Positions 11,483 to 24,230 are shown, numbered from the stretch's first letter. The stretch is DNA of 64,000 bases from Mesostigma viride (GCA_009746045.1 RPFO01000022.1:2553937-2617936), one strand, 5' to 3'. Notes: generated from the sequence alone by a model not told the origin. Translations and numbers: made by a program.

Positions 11483-12965
11483 TGTTACGAGCCGCACCAG
11501 CGACTCCGAAAGATCCTAGTCTAGCGGGGTTACGCCTGAATGGATCCGGAATCTGCTATCCGCGAGGACTACGGGAATGTAGCCGAATTCTAGCTAGTAC
11601 GCGGAATTACTAGCTAGGCCCTGAAGTATGCCGACAACTAGATAAATTATGCATGTACATGGAATGCACGTAGGGCGTTAGTGCAGCCCAGATGTGACCC
11701 CTGGTTAATTGGCAGACGAGTTTTACTCAAGTCGATTTCATTCCAAACCAAAGATGCGGAAGCCATTGCCACCTACAACATTTGTCCTAGGCTGTGCGAC
11801 GCCACCGGGCCAGCTGTGGGCCGGACCTCTAGCGTCGCAACCCCTTCGCAATATTAGCCGTAGAGTCACGCATGGTATCCGCCAGTCTGGCACCCCGGTA
11901 CCTGGTAGTCCCGGGTGCAGACCAGTAAATGACACCACACCGAAGGCAAAGCCACGGGTACCTGGGCCGACTGATGGAATAACTCGGCAAAGTCCCCGAA
12001 TCTAACATAAGAACTATCGAAAGTCTCAAACAATATCAAAATGGCTTTCGACTGACAATTAACTAATTTATTTTAGGAGTTGGTACACCCAAACACGGGT
12101 TATTTAGGGCCGTGACACACAGCTGAAAGGATCGATCGACTCGGAACATGTGTATTCTCGGTGGGGGGCCTGCCAATTGTCATACTTGACACCTCTTTCC
12201 TGTAACGAAAAGATTTCCCTTCTTCATGTTCCAGATGAGTCACCGTGCTCCTGCCTTTGTGTTTTTTGGCTTTTGTAAAGAGATATTGGAGGGTAAACAA
12301 AAGCAAAGGCTGATATTGCCGTGTGGGCGGGGGCCTATCCTTGGTTAGTCTCTCAAGTGCCCACAGAAAAACACGATTACACGAGAGTAGCACACACAGC
12401 GCGCAGCTAGCCCAGCCTAGCTCCCTCATGCAGTAAAAGAAAAAGAAAAATGACAAGAATGTCAGCAAAACAAACAAGAACAAGAATAAGAACAAAAACA
12501 AAACACAGACACGGAGTGCAATGTGAGCGGAATGATGGAGGAAGGTGAGAGCTAGGGGGACATCGTATTGAATGTGTAGGCATTAACTGGGTTAAGGCAG
12601 CCGAAGCGTCCCATCCCCGGGTACATTCGTGGCTTTCAAAAAAGCCACAACCTGCGTGGAAGAGGAAAATGCAGGAACGATGAGTATGATCCTGAAAACG
12701 AGGTTGAGGAAATGCGGGGATGAAGTGCTGGCGGCTGAAACGATTCCGATGGAACGGTCAGGTTTCGCCGACATGAGGACAGGTGCAGCTCAGACTATCT
12801 CTATGTGGTGTCGTGTGTGACCGGGAGTGCCGGTTCACGTGCCCACTCGCCGGACTAGCCCGACGACATGTGTGCTTCAAGGTTGCCCACGCGGCTGAAA
12901 TCCTCTCAGTGCCCGTCATGCAAAGGCCACGTCTCCTAGCCGAAAACGAACTATATATAATAAAA
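11483..12965. other. Gene-less stretch
   Basis: I see no supported gene. An A-rich tract (about 12433-12510, repeated AAGAAAAAG/AACAAG) and scattered short frames are present, with no motif I recognise. Confidence 0.4.
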
Positions 12966-13687
12966 GTTTGGGGCCATGGGGCCCCTGACCTCCGCCTTCT
13001 TCAAGGAGTGTTGCCGGCTCCGGGAGGATCGGCTGGACCTGGAGGGCCAGCGGGCCCCATGGTCGGCGCGGACCTGGACGTCATATTGGCGTCAGCGCTT
13101 GTCGGTGGCGCTGACTCGGGCCATGGCTGACATCATGCTCCGCCGTACGCGGGCTGATTTTGCGGTGCAGCAGGGCTATTAGGTTCCTCCCGTTAGGCGT
13201 TTCCATTGGTCTTATCGTAGTATAGAGCTTTGACATGGCTCTGTATATAGGTTTATAGCTGGGCGTTTGCTTTGGTTTGAGTGATTTCACTCTGCTGTAA
13301 GTAATTATATTTTTAATATATAATAAAACTATATATTATAAAAATATAATTACTTACAGCAGAGTGAAATCACTCAAACCAAAGCAAAGGCCCAGCTAGA
13401 AACCTATATACAGAGCCATGTCAAAGCTCTATACTACGATAAGACCAATGGAAACGCCTAACGGGAGGAACCTAATAGCCCTGCTGCACCGCAAAATCAG
13501 CCCGCGTACGGCGGAGCATGATGTCAGCCATGGCCCGAGTCAGCGCCACCGACAAGCGCTGACGCCAATATGACGTCCAGGTCCGCGCCGACCATGGGGC
13601 CCGCTGGCCCTCCAGGTCCAGCCGGTCCTCCCGGAGCCGGCAACACTCCTTGAAGAAGGCGGAGGTCAGGGGCCCCATGGCCCCAAA
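12966..13687. repeat. Large inverted repeat of LINE 3' ends, tail to tail
   Basis: Bases 12966-13323 and 13328-13687 are near-perfect inverted copies (arms about 358 bp) meeting at an AT-rich centre (TTTTTAATATATAATAAAAC). Each arm is a retroelement C-terminal coding end plus 3' UTR containing the hairpin GAGTGATTTCACTC. The right arm continues further upstream of its gene (to 13801), so the left arm is the shorter, 5'-truncated insertion. Confidence 0.75.
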
Positions 13688-13801
13688 CTCCTCCAGGACA
13701 AAGGGCACCACACGATGGTGCCCGACGTCGCCGTAGGCCAGGAGCTTGGCCCGCTCCGCCCGGTCCGCCGTGTAACCTGCCGTGAGGGAGGCCCCAGCCA
13801 C
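13472..13801 (-). pseudogene. C-terminal end of a LINE-like retroelement protein
   Basis: The frame reads LLAYGDVGHHRVVPFVLEEF, then FGAMGPLTSAFFKECCRL and a basic end (RAMADIMLRRTRADFAVQQGY) with a stop at 13472. This pattern (RAKLL.YGD...VPFVLEEFGAMGP) resembles C-terminal tails of non-LTR reverse transcriptase proteins in protist genomes, which I recall only generally. The upstream RT domain is absent. The plus-strand sibling at about 12975-13182 encodes the last 68 residues of the same protein. Confidence 0.4.
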
Positions 13802-14150
13802 GTGGCTATAAGAGCAAAGGGCGAACTATATATACTTTTACAAGGACGCGAACTATATATACTTTTACAAGGACTTTTACAAGGACGAACTATATATATA
13901 TTTAAAAATATAATTACTTACAGCAGAGTGAAATCACTCAAACCAAAGCAAACGCCCAGCTATAAACCTATGTACAGAGCCATGTCAAAGCTCTATACTA
14001 CGAACTATATATATTCAATTGGTCTAAAGTTTCCATTGGTCTTATCGTAGTATAGAGCTTTGACATGGCTCTGTATATAGGTTTATAGCTGGGCGTTTGC
14101 TTTGGTTTTGAGTGATTTCACTCTGCTGTAAGTAATTATATTTTCAATAT
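13801..14150. repeat. Two more inverted copies of the same LINE 3' UTR
   Basis: Bases 13898-13999 (minus orientation) and 14028-14148 (plus orientation) repeat the 3' UTR around the GAGTGATTTCACTC hairpin. They are separated by a short AT-rich spacer. In front of them are tandem copies of GAACTATATATAC-TTTTACAAGGAC (13826-13900). With 12966-13687 this makes four copies in alternating orientation. Confidence 0.7.
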
Positions 14151-15019
14151 ATATATTCAACCAATCTAATATCAAGGAGACAACCAGCGCAGGCCAGAAA
14201 TCGGGAGAATCCGGACCATGGTAGCTCAAGCCTGCATGCCGTTATATTGTCCGTGTTTTCGAGTCGTTCAGGATGATGAATATGAATGGAGATGGAAATG
14301 TGTAGCCTTGTGCATAGAAATCATGGCTGGCTTACGTGTAGAGCGACTAGATGACCTAGACGGTGGGGCCGGAAGCAGCTTGCTTGATATTCAGGGCGTA
14401 TGTTTCGAGCCTAACTGGCCGGGAGTGTCTAGTGGTGAGCACCATTGCTGCGATCGCTCTCCCACCATCTACGAGGAAATACCCACAAATGGAAAACCAC
14501 TGAAGAGGTCTAGCTAGTCAGTCATTACATTAGCCATGGGCCATGCATGATTCCAAACGTCCAAGAACTGCACACCCGGTGCATGCAAAGGCAAAGATCC
14601 GGAGGACAGCACTTTCAAATGTGCGGCGGGAACCAAAAGCCCGGGTATGCCAGAAAACATCGTGTTGCTGCAGCGACGCGACGATGTGGACAACAAATCC
14701 AGTGCAGTCCTTACTTAATCTTTTAGCCCCTTCTTGTATGTTACGTGTATGCGTTCCCTTTTAATTTCCTTCTTAGTTTTGGTTGTTTGTGTTGGTCGTG
14801 GTTGTGTGTGTGTGTGTATGTGTGTTTTCCCTATCAACCTTTCTCAGTGTTACCCTCTGTCTCCCTCCATGCAGGTCTGGCCTAGCTACAGATAGCCACG
14901 CGGCTCCCGCGGCCTTCGCGTCTTTCCTCTCAGACAACTACCCAAGTCCTTCCACGGCGTTGGATCGCCATGCGTCCAGGCATAGTTGTCTCACTTCATA
15001 TCTCCCTCTCTAGTTGTCT
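14151..15019. other. Gene-less stretch
   Basis: No supported gene. A short GT/TG microsatellite lies at about 14803-14825. Confidence 0.4.
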
Positions 15020-16995
15020 CACTTAATATGGTCGGGGCATGATGCTGAAACGCAGTAATTTGCCGAAGTTATCACGTGACAGGCAGCTATGACGACCCCT
15101 AAAGCAAAACGGGGTTTGGAAAAGGAGCTTACCGGCTCCCAGCCCAACCCGCTCGCCATCGTTCTTGCCCAGCCGCCTGGGCTCGCCAACCCACCGCCAG
15201 CAGCCCCATCGCCCAGCGCCTCGCCTGAGCCCAAGAAACCCTGCCACACTCGCAAATGGAGCCAGTTCCTCCCCGGCGACCGACGATTCGCCTTCACCGT
15301 GTGGCAAGAATTGTCGCCGCAGGAATGCATTGAGGTTCTCCGGTTCCTCGAACAGGAGCGGAAGCTCTTCGTGCCCAAGGGGGGGGCGGCTATCGACTAC
15401 AATGGAGACATGTCCTGGCTCTATGCTTTGGACGAAGTACAACAACGCCTGATTATCTTGACCAGCCAATTCCAGATCCACCTCGCCGACATCACCCGCA
15501 CGCTCCGCACCCCAGCCCCTGCACAGCCGGCAGCCCCATCGGCTTCCTCCCTCTGCAAGGATGACCTCCGCGCAGTGCTGCAGAGGAGCACGTGACCTGG
15601 CCGCTGGCCGAGCAGCTGACATCGCTGAACACCACGCTCAACAAGGTCGAGGCCCGGGTCTCCAACGTGGAAACCAAGGTCGTCCACAAGCTACAACCCC
15701 AGTTCACGGCGCTACACACCGCGGCGCAGCTGGCTTTGGAAACGCATGCTGCACTTGTCTCTCGCCTTAACCAGGTGGAGGGCAAGTGTGGCGTGCTCCT
15801 GAAGAAGCTTGAGGCCATCACCGCCCACACCGAGGCCCTGGCCACACAGGTCCCCAAGATAGCGGAGCAGACGGCCACCATTGCATCCCAGCCACCCCGG
15901 CAGGATGCTGGCGACCTCCCGCCGCTCTCCTACGCGGACCTGCTGCGGTCAGCGACCGCCTCCACCATGCACCGACGCCATCGCCACAAAGCTCCAGGAG
16001 CTGGAGAACCACCGCCAGGCCCAGCAACGGCCGCGCTCGCCGCGAGGTCACCGACCGCGCTCGCCGCGAGTGCCGAGTGGTGCTACGTCGCTTCCCCCAG
16101 AAGCCAGGTGAGACGTACGTCAACCTCTCTTGCTGACGAGCTCAAGAACCACTGAGCTTCTTACCCTCATGGGCCTGGTAGGTGAGGTAGAACTGCGCGG
16201 GTGCCACCGCCTTCCCCACTCACGGGACAAGGCGGCTCCCCCACCAGTCCTACTCACCTTCCCCTCCCCTGAGGATAAGCAGCGGTTCCTCTCTCGTCGC
16301 AAGCGGTTGCACGACCTCACCTGGACGCTGGATGACGACCTCACCCCCGCTCAGCAACAGCAGCGACGCGACCTGTGGCCGGAATACCTCCGCCATAAGT
16401 AGGACCCCCAGAAGCCCAAGGTGTACTGGAGGGGCGGGGACCTGATGATCAACCACAAGATGTGGACGCCCCCAGCGGGCTAGAATAGCAATAGCCCTAG
16501 CTTGTAACCATTGCCGCGTCACTGCCGCTAAGGCAGCCATGCCTAGAATGTTTGCCTAGCTGTGCCAACACACCTAGTCATGTGCCGCCAACGCACGGTA
16601 CACAACCAGCCATAGCCTTAGCCTAGTCCTAGTACAGCCATGCTACGCCCTGGCTATGTTTAGCCAAGCCATGCCTATAATGGGACCCCCATGGATGTTG
16701 CATTAAGAATTTAGCCATGCTATGTATGCCATGCAGAGAGATGCTCTCTGTCGAGAAGCCATGTCCTAGCTCTTGTATAGCCATGATGATCTTCCTCCCC
16801 CGTGCCAGGATCCCCCCCTTAGGCGGGTTGAACCTGAGACAGCATGGTGGTGCGGGTGCCCTGGTGCACCTAGAGCACGGGTAGCTTACATTCCCACCCT
16901 TGCATGAAGTAGCCTAGGATGTATTAAAAGCCATATGCCCCTTCTCAGGGATATGTGCTACATGGACTCCCAACGGAGCGATGTTGATAATTGAT
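15020..16995 (+). mobile_element. ORF1-only retroposon, longest 5' end of its family
   Basis: The order is a start codon at 15089, ORF1 to 16483, a 3' UTR nearly identical to 1900-2200, and the standard tail (about 16830-16985) ending CTCCCAACGGAGCGATGTTGATAATTG. No reverse transcriptase lies between ORF1 and tail. It has the same architecture as the element at 1118-2404 but reaches further 5'. Confidence 0.7.
15089..16483 (+). pseudogene. LINE ORF1-type protein with frameshifts and a nonsense codon
   Basis: The N-terminal part (15089-15595) begins MTTPKAKRGLEKEL, runs through a proline-rich linker (PPGLANPPPAAP) and a segment KWSQFLPGDRRFAFTVWQEL. The frame then shifts near 15590 into ETKVVHKLQPQFTALHTAAQ and the coiled coil, and shifts again near 16100-16150 into the RRM-like C-terminal module (LMGLVGEVELRGCHRLPHSR). 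At 16400-16402 a TAG replaces the CAG that follows CATAAG in the copy at 1109-1897. Compared with that copy, extra bases near 15967 and 16030-16070 look like small local duplications. It is clearly inactive, but it shows what the intact N-terminus of this family looks like. Confidence 0.65.
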
Positions 16996-19900
16996 GCTGA
17001 CGATATTTGAAAATGATGCTGACGATATTTGTAACTTTCGTGTTTACAAAATTTTATAATTTTTTAAATGTCAGAGATTAGCCTACATAGTACTCCGTGG
17101 CATGCCCATGGTTGTCTCTTTGATAGTACTCCGTGTCATGCCCATGCGCATGACACGCAAACAAAGTTGTTAAAAACATAAAATACTACCGCATATATTG
17201 ACGTACTCCCATGCGTCCAGGAATAGTTTTATCACTGTGATATACGTGCAACTACTATAAATTAACCGCATCCGTGCTAGCTATAAACTGAATACTAAAA
17301 ACTGAGCTGAAGTATATATACCCTAACCAAAACAGGATTGCCAGATTAGAATATCTCATGTGAGGGGGGACGGCCGGGGGCGGCTAGCGCATGCATGCAT
17401 GCACCGGTTGTTCTTAATTCAAAAGTGTTGACATTGTTGTCGTGATTGACATTAACATTGCAGTGGTGCATGGGTGGCATTAATTTGGCAAAGTCCCTGG
17501 ACCTACGTCACCGCCGGCTTCTCGGCTGATTACACATGTGTGTCAGTGACGCACTGGGGCCAAAGCTAGCTAGCGGCGCTGTTGCTGATGGCCGGCTGGC
17601 ATCTGCCTATCGTCAGTATACACATGGGTATCCTAGGCATACAATGGAACGACATGCATGTACGCTAACTAGTGACATCGAAGTCACCTGGAGATGTCAT
17701 GAGTTCAAGTGTGAGCTTAACACAAGTGATCAGGCGCAAATTAGCATGGGATCACAGGGCTAAAGGCTGCACACTGGGCCATGGTCAGCTGGCTAGTCCA
17801 CTGAGTTGCGAAGAAAAGCTGGGATCCCGCGCATTTGCCTTCGGTATCCATGATGTTGAGACAACCAGCACTGTTAGGCGAGGGTTCTCGTAGCTTCGGC
17901 ACTATAAGCGTAGTCATTCCGTGACCAAATCATGAGCCGTAAAATGACACGTGCTCGCTGCCCCAAACACTGTATAATACTCTGCCGATATTTATTACAG
18001 CCAGAAATACGGCAGGCGGGGGCGATCAATAGGGACGCAACCCTAATACCTGCGTTTACAATAGATGGCCTACATGAAATATATCAACGGCAGGCAGTTG
18101 GGCACACAGGGTGAAATTCACCTCTGACAACTTCGCATGAGGCCCAGATTCTCTTCACGGAAGTTTAATACGTTTAATTTAGGGATACCGGCCGTCAAGC
18201 CCGCCGTTCTGTACCGGCCAGCCGCATTAGCGGCGACTAGTTCAAGTCGATGTAAAGATTCCAGATGGAGTTGCAGGGAAGGGGTGGCATATAAACCGCG
18301 TCAATGCCAAGGAGGCATTGCCGTTTTGATGTTGCCTGAGCAATCACAACATGCAATATTGACATGTCTAGATTGTTTAGTGTACATAGCTGATATCCCG
18401 TGCGATGTACAGAAACGACTTACCTGTATCAAGATTCGTGCATACGCGCCAGCCACAGGAAATCATTAGTCGTCGGTCAGCGCGGCGTAAATGGATCCTT
18501 ACATTTAACTTTGATAGACGGAAGCCGAACGGGCAAGCAGCATTAGGTTAAGGAAATTCGCACACCCGCGGATAGTGGTGTTGCAAGTTGAACAGTTTCC
18601 CTGACTAATCCGGGGACAGTGCCGGCTTCTTCCAGCAGTCCCGCTCACGGCTCACGCAGGACAGCAGCCACAGCAGTCACGATGAGTAGAAAGCCTTGCC
18701 TGCCCTGCAGAAACGAGTCATGATGAAAGCCATTAAGTGAGAACGGGCCAATTTATGACTCGTGATGGTCCATATTTCCAAACCGGAAAAACGCCGGTTT
18801 TCCGGGTTGGAAATACCAACGGCGATCGAGATGATGACCAAAGGCGATCGAGTGGAACAGCAAAACGTTTTTTACGAGTATTAATTGCCGACATGTCTGA
18901 TCCCTAATCGCGTCGTCAGATCGCATCGACTGCTACTGGCAGGCGCCGGGGGAAATCGCGTTTTAAAAATTGACGAAAAATTCCCCGTAACAGTTTACCC
19001 CCCGTGTGAAAACACCGTTATTATGATGGTGACTGGTGAGCTCATCCATGCATGGCTCATCAGTCATCAGTCATAATAATGAGTGTGTGGACAAGCCTGT
19101 GTGCCAGACTGCCGTCTGCCAGCTTCTGCCAGGCGGGCCAGCGTGCGTGCTGCACAGTGCAGCGGGCCGTGTGAGTCACGACGTGCCGGCGCGGCGCGAC
19201 GTGACATGCGGACTCAGCGACCAGCGTTCCTATCTCGTTGCTCGAAAGATCGGTTATTCCGTGGACCGTCACCCTGATTGCCATTTGCCTGCTTCTTACT
19301 GGGTGTCGCGCCATCATCCGTTTCCAGGGTGTCCGACTCAACCGGTAATGATTTGGCAGTAGTTAGACAGTTGACCAGCAATTGTAACAGAGATGTAACC
19401 CCCCGAACACCCGAAGACCCGAACCCCATTGCGCAGCTGATCGAGATATGAAGCCAGGATACCAGACACAACGCGAGAGCACTTGGCAAGGCGTGCAAAA
19501 AGAGGGTAGACTTTCGAGATCAATACCAGAGAAAGTCGGTTGCCTCGTCAAGTTGTAGGCTATACATTTGCTGCTGGTTGTAATATATTGGCAATCATGG
19601 GTGACGAGATTTTGAAAGTTACCCGGCCTAAGCCTAAGGTAGGATTTGGTTCCATCCAGTTTGGTTACCAGGTACGCACACGTGGGGTCGCAATGAAGTC
19701 TTTGTGCCGTATGCTAAATTGCTCTTGTTGCCATCTTGTCGGGACGGCATTCTCGCAGAGTACCGTGGGAGGGTCACTTGAGCATCAAATGATGATGAGG
19801 AAGTACGGCGACCTAAAACCGAAGAAGCCTCTACGGGTCAGTACGAGTATGGCGATTCGGCATGATTTTGACTCGCCATTGCGTGCAATGCTGGCTTTGA

Positions 19901-20640
19901 CACTTTTTTGGCGATGAACTGATCGGCCGTACTGGGGCACTCAAATGATTTAATAGTTAGAGCCCCGTGTAACCCATATTGCCAAAATGAGTCTGGACGT
20001 TTCCGGATCCATGTTGAGGAAGACTGGTGTTGCTTGCTTGATGGGTGCCCCAGGCGCACCGCCTCGAGTTTCGTGTGCGACGGGCATAGCCTTGCCCTGG
20101 CGCTCCGTGGATCTTTTTCTGTGAACGCTTGACGTGGTCGTTCTGTCTGTGCGCATCTCCCGTGCCCACGCACCAGGATCTTGACCGGAAACATTTCGAC
20201 TCCGCCGACTGGCAAATGGCAAAGGTATCATACTGCCAGTAGACCGTATGCTATAGCTTGGGCCGGGCCGTACCCGGGGTGCCTGCCATGTGGGTGTTGT
20301 CCCGTAGCCAGGGACCAATCCTTGTCTCATCCATTACGGCTGCACGGGATAAGCGAATGGATGCGACAGCATATGCAGGCCGGCAGTGATACAGAGTATA
20401 TAATACGGGCCAACGGGGCTGTGCAGCCAGAGGAGGATCTGCATATAGTTTCACTTGTTGGTTGTCTCAGTAAATACATGCGGTCTGGGTATAACCACCG
20501 GCCCGCTTCTTGCGGATGCAAGAGGTTGGTATTGCCTACCGGGCTTCGTCAACGCCATTTCTATCAGTATCACCAGGTACTGAGTGGGAACCTGGTCTGT
20601 CAGGAAGGTCCTGTGAGGTCGTACAGCTTGCACGGTGGAG
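16996..20640. other. Long gene-less stretch
   Basis: No open frame here exceeds 180 codons and none has a recognisable motif. A duplicated ATGCTGACGATATTTG (about 16993-17030) and repeated GATAGTACTCCGTG-like words near 17120 are present. I cannot support any gene, though unspliced exons of a host gene could be hidden. Confidence 0.4.
18773..18815. repeat. 18-bp-arm inverted repeat
   Basis: TATTTCCAAACCGGAAAA (18773-18790) pairs with TTTTCCGGGTTGGAAATA (18798-18815) with one mismatch and a 7-base loop. Two GGCGATCGAG words follow. Confidence 0.6.
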
Positions 20641-20642
20641 GG

Positions 20643-20674
<32 letters not shown>

Positions 20675-20678
20675 CGTG
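20643..20678. repeat. (GT)n/(GC)n alternating tract
   Basis: GTGTGTGTGT runs into GCGCGCGCGC, an alternating purine-pyrimidine tract with Z-DNA-forming potential, 60 bp upstream of the 18-bp minisatellite. Confidence 0.7.
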
Positions 20679-20731
20679 CATTCCTTGGCGATATGGATGG
20701 CAGCCAGGCTGTAGCTGTGTTTCAAGGGGGT

Positions 20732-22833
20732 ACAGCTATCCCCCGCTCCACAGCTATCCCCCGCTCCACAGCTATCCCCCGCTCCACAGCTATCCCCCGC
20801 TCCACAGCTATCCCCCGCTCCACAGCTATCCCCCGCTCCACAGCTATCCCCCGCTCCACAGCCATCCCCCGCTCCACAGCTATCCCCCGCTCCACAGCTA
20901 TCCCCCGCTCCACAGCCATCCCCCGCTCCACAGCTATCCCCCGCTCCACAGCTATCCCCCGCTCCACAGCTATCCCCCGCTCCACAGCTATCCCCCGCTC
21001 CACAGCTATCCCCCGCTCCACAGCTATCCCCCGCTCCACAGCCATCCCCCGCTCCACAGCTATCCCCCGCTCCACAGCTATCCCCCGCTCCACAGCCATC
21101 CCCCGCTCCACAGCTATCCCCCGCTCCACAGCTATCCCCCGCTCCACAGCTATCCCCCGCTCCACAGCTATCCCCCGCTCCACAGCTATCCCCCGCTCCA
21201 CAGCTATCCCCCGCTCCACAGCTATCCCCCGCTCCACAGCTATCCCCCGCTCCACAGCTATCCCCCGCTCCACAGCTATCCCCCGCTCCACAGCTATCCC
21301 CCGCTCCACAGCTATCCCCCGCTCCACAGCTATCCCCCGCTCTACAGCTATCCCCCGCTCCACAGCCATCCCCCGCTCCACAGCTATCCCCCGCTCCACA
21401 GCTATCCCCCGCTCCACAGCTATCCCCCGCTCCACAGCTATCCCCCGCTCCACAGCTATCCCCCGCTCCACAGCTATCCCCCGCTCCACAGCTATCCCCC
21501 GCTCCACAGCTATCCCCCGCTCCACAGCTATCCCCCGCTCCACAGCTATCCCCCGCTCCACAGCTATCCCCCGCTCCACAGCTATCCCCCGCTCCACAGC
21601 TATCCCCCGCTCCACAGCTATCCCCCGCTCCACAGCTATCCCCCGCTCCACAGCTATCCCCCGCTCCACAGCTATCCCCCGCTCCACAGCTATCCCCCGC
21701 TCCACAGCTATCCCCCGCTCCACAGCTATCCCCCGCTCCACAGCCATCCCCCGCTCCACAGCTATCCCCCGCTCCACAGCTATCCCCCGCTCCACAGCTA
21801 TCCCCCGCTCCACAGCTATCCCCGCTCCACAGCTATCCCCCGCTCCACAGCTATCCCCCGCTCCACAGCTATCCCCCGCTCCACAGCTATCCCCCGCTCC
21901 ACAGCTATCCCCCGCTCCACAGCTATCCCCCGCTCCACAGCTATCCCCCGCTCCACAGCTATCCCCCGCTCCACAGCTATCCCCCGCTCCACAGCTATCC
22001 CCCGCTCCACAGCTATCCCCCGCTCCACAGCTATCCCCCGCTCCACAGCTATCCCCCGCTCCACAGCTATCCCCCGCTCCACAGCTATCCCCCGCTCCAC
22101 AGCTATCCCCCGCTCCACAGCTATCCCCCGCTCCACAGCTATCCCCCGCTCCACAGCTATCCCCCGCTCCACAGCTATCCCCCGCTCCACAGCTATCCCC
22201 CGCTCCACAGCTATCCCCCGCTCCACAGCTATCCCCCGCTCCACAGCTATCCCCCGCTCCACAGCTATCCCCCGCTCCACAGCTATCCCCCGCTCCACAG
22301 CTATCCCCCGCTCCACAGCTATCCCCCGCTCCACAGCTATCCCCCGCTCCACAGCTATCCCCCGCTCCACAGCTATCCCCCGCTCCACAGCTATCCCCCG
22401 CTCCACAGCTATCCCCCGCTCCACAGCTATCCCCCGCTCCACAGCTATCCCCCGCTCCACAGCTATCCCCCGCTCCACAGCTATCCCCCGCTCCACAGCT
22501 ATCCCCCGCTCCACAGCTATCCCCCGCTCCACAGCTATCCCCCGCTCCACAGCTATCCCCCGCTCCACAGCTATCCCCCGCTCCACAGCTATCCCCCGCT
22601 CCACAGCTATCCCCCGCTCCACAGCTATCCCCCGCTCCACAGCCATCCCCCGCTCCACAGCTATCCCCCGCTCCACAGCTATCCCCCGCTCCACAGCTAT
22701 CCCCCGCTCCACAGCTATCCCCCGCTCCACAGCTATCCCCCGCTCCACAGCTATCCCCCGCTCCACAGCCATCCCCCGCTCCACAGCTATCCCCCGCTCC
22801 ACAGCTATCCCCCGCTCCACAGCTATCCCCCGC
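20732..22833. repeat. 18-bp minisatellite, about 117 copies
   Basis: The unit is ACAGCTATCCCCCGCTCC, repeated head to tail over 2.1 kb. The main variant changes CTATC to CCATC (about a dozen units). One unit near 21819 has lost a C (17 bp). Because 18 is a multiple of three, several frames on both strands stay open (STAIPR, SYPPLH and VERGIA hexapeptides), and the one-base loss swaps frames midway. I treat the long open frames as a by-product of the repeat. Confidence 0.95.
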
Positions 22834-23407
22834 TTCGTTGGTCTAAACGTCTCTGCATGCTTGCTACTCCCTTTCTTGCTGGAAGACTTCTTTCTTGTTT
22901 CTTCCCCCTTGATGGAAGGCTGGATGGCTGTCACGGTGTGTCAGCCATCGATGGCCTTGGCTCAGGGGATATGCGCGGTTGTGTGCGCACACTATGCGCA
23001 GTATGCCCAGTGACTGCTAGGAATAAGGAAAGGTCAGGAATAAGCATAGTCTGCACACTTAAGGGTGTGTGAATGGGTCGAGTCATGAGCTACCCCAGTC
23101 TAGTTGAGCAGGGCTGTCGGTGATCTCTTCAATTTGGTGGTGGTGGTTTGTGGGGGTGTGGGGTGGGGGGTGGGGGGTGGGGGTGGGGTGGGGTGGGGGG
23201 GGGTCCTTCTCGGTATGCCTCCTTGGGTGTTTATGTATGTGGGTGGGCCTTGCAAAGCTATAGCCCCTTTTTTGCTGCCATGGTAGATCTGGGTGCCCAT
23301 GATGCTTGTAGCGTGCCACCACGCTGATATGCGCTGGCACACGTTGACGCGTGCTGTGATTCGAATGCCCGCCACGACGTTGATCACATGTGTGTGTGTA
23401 TCTTCAG
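22834..23407. other. Gene-less stretch with a G-run cluster
   Basis: Bases 23144-23210 consist of G-runs of 3-9 separated by single T or TG (for example GGGGTGGGGTGGGG), able to form several G-quadruplexes. A CATCGATGG palindrome-like word lies at 22947. Nothing coding is supported before the putative exon at 23408. Confidence 0.5.
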
Positions 23408-23464
23408 GAGAAGGGCGATGAGGCTGTGAAGGTGGAGGAGGAGCACCTGGCGCCCAAGCTGCAG
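23408..23464 (+). CDS. Putative internal exon, 57 nt
   Basis: The sequence is flanked by a pyrimidine-containing acceptor ATCTTCAG and donor GTATTT. The 57 bases are an open, phase-0 block encoding EKGDEAVKVEEEHLAPKLQ, which is acidic and helix-prone. The GT/AG borders and exact multiple of three suggest a real exon of a host gene or a captured one. I cannot find convincing neighbouring exons or name the protein. Confidence 0.3.
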
Positions 23465-23944
23465 GTATTTGGGGTGCACGCGCTGTATTCATCAAAGTTG
23501 GGTGCCTTTGTACCCTAGATCTACGGCTGCTGGTATGGTATGTGCAGATTGTATACAACAGGAAGTGTGTGCTGTAAGGTATAGTCATGGATCTATTCTG
23601 TGAATCCGTGACAGAGCTACGTGGGTGCTCTTAACTCCAATCATCGTTTTGTAACGTCTGGGAAAGTCTGGATAAACATAGGCATGTGGCTGTACGTGTG
23701 CAGTGTACCGAAGGCCTTTACAACTAGGAAGCTCACAGCTGTGGGCGAGCCTCCTTACTTGACTGCGCCTTGCCAAATAATGTGGCATGCCGTACCGACA
23801 AGCATGGAAGTTCTACCCATTTTTGTGTGTGGGGTGGTTCCTTTGCGGGAGCTGGGAGTTGTGGCAGAATGCCATCCATGCCTGGCGCACAAGGTTCGAA
23901 GGCTTTGAGCAGATTATGTCCTTTTTACATGTGCTAGCACCTGC

Positions 23945-24230
23945 CCCACAGCCGACCCACATCAGACCCACTTCTGACCCACATCTGACCCACATCTGAC
24001 CCACATCTGACCCACATCTGACCCACTTCTGACCCACATCTGACCCACATCTGACCCACATCTGACCCACATCTGACCCACATCTGACCCACATCTGGCC
24101 CACATCTGACCCACATCTGACCATCTGACCTGCATCTGACCTGCATCTGACCGGCGTCTGACCCGCATCTGACCCCCATCTGACCCGCATCTGACCCGCA
24201 TCTAACCCATATCTGACCCACATTCTACCC
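23945..24230. repeat. 11-bp minisatellite, about 26 copies
   Basis: The unit is CTGACCCACAT with CCCGCAT and CCTGCAT variants toward the right end. The 11-bp period rotates the reading frame, so the MWVRCGSDVGQ-type frames seen on the minus strand are repeat artefacts. Confidence 0.9.

Noticed and set aside
15023-15622. 199-codon minus-strand frame opposite ORF1
   Set aside because: It is the antisense shadow of the conserved plus-strand ORF1 N-terminus and shows no motif.
20510-22846. Very long open frames (about 780-790 codons) through the 18-bp array on both strands
   Set aside because: An 18-bp unit without stops stays open in several frames automatically. There is no unique N- or C-terminal domain, and a one-base deletion switches frame mid-array without a coding consequence.
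23813-24223. MWVRCGSDVGQ repeat protein on the minus strand
   Set aside because: Derived from an 11-bp period that yields the same 11-residue pattern in every frame; no flanking coding support.
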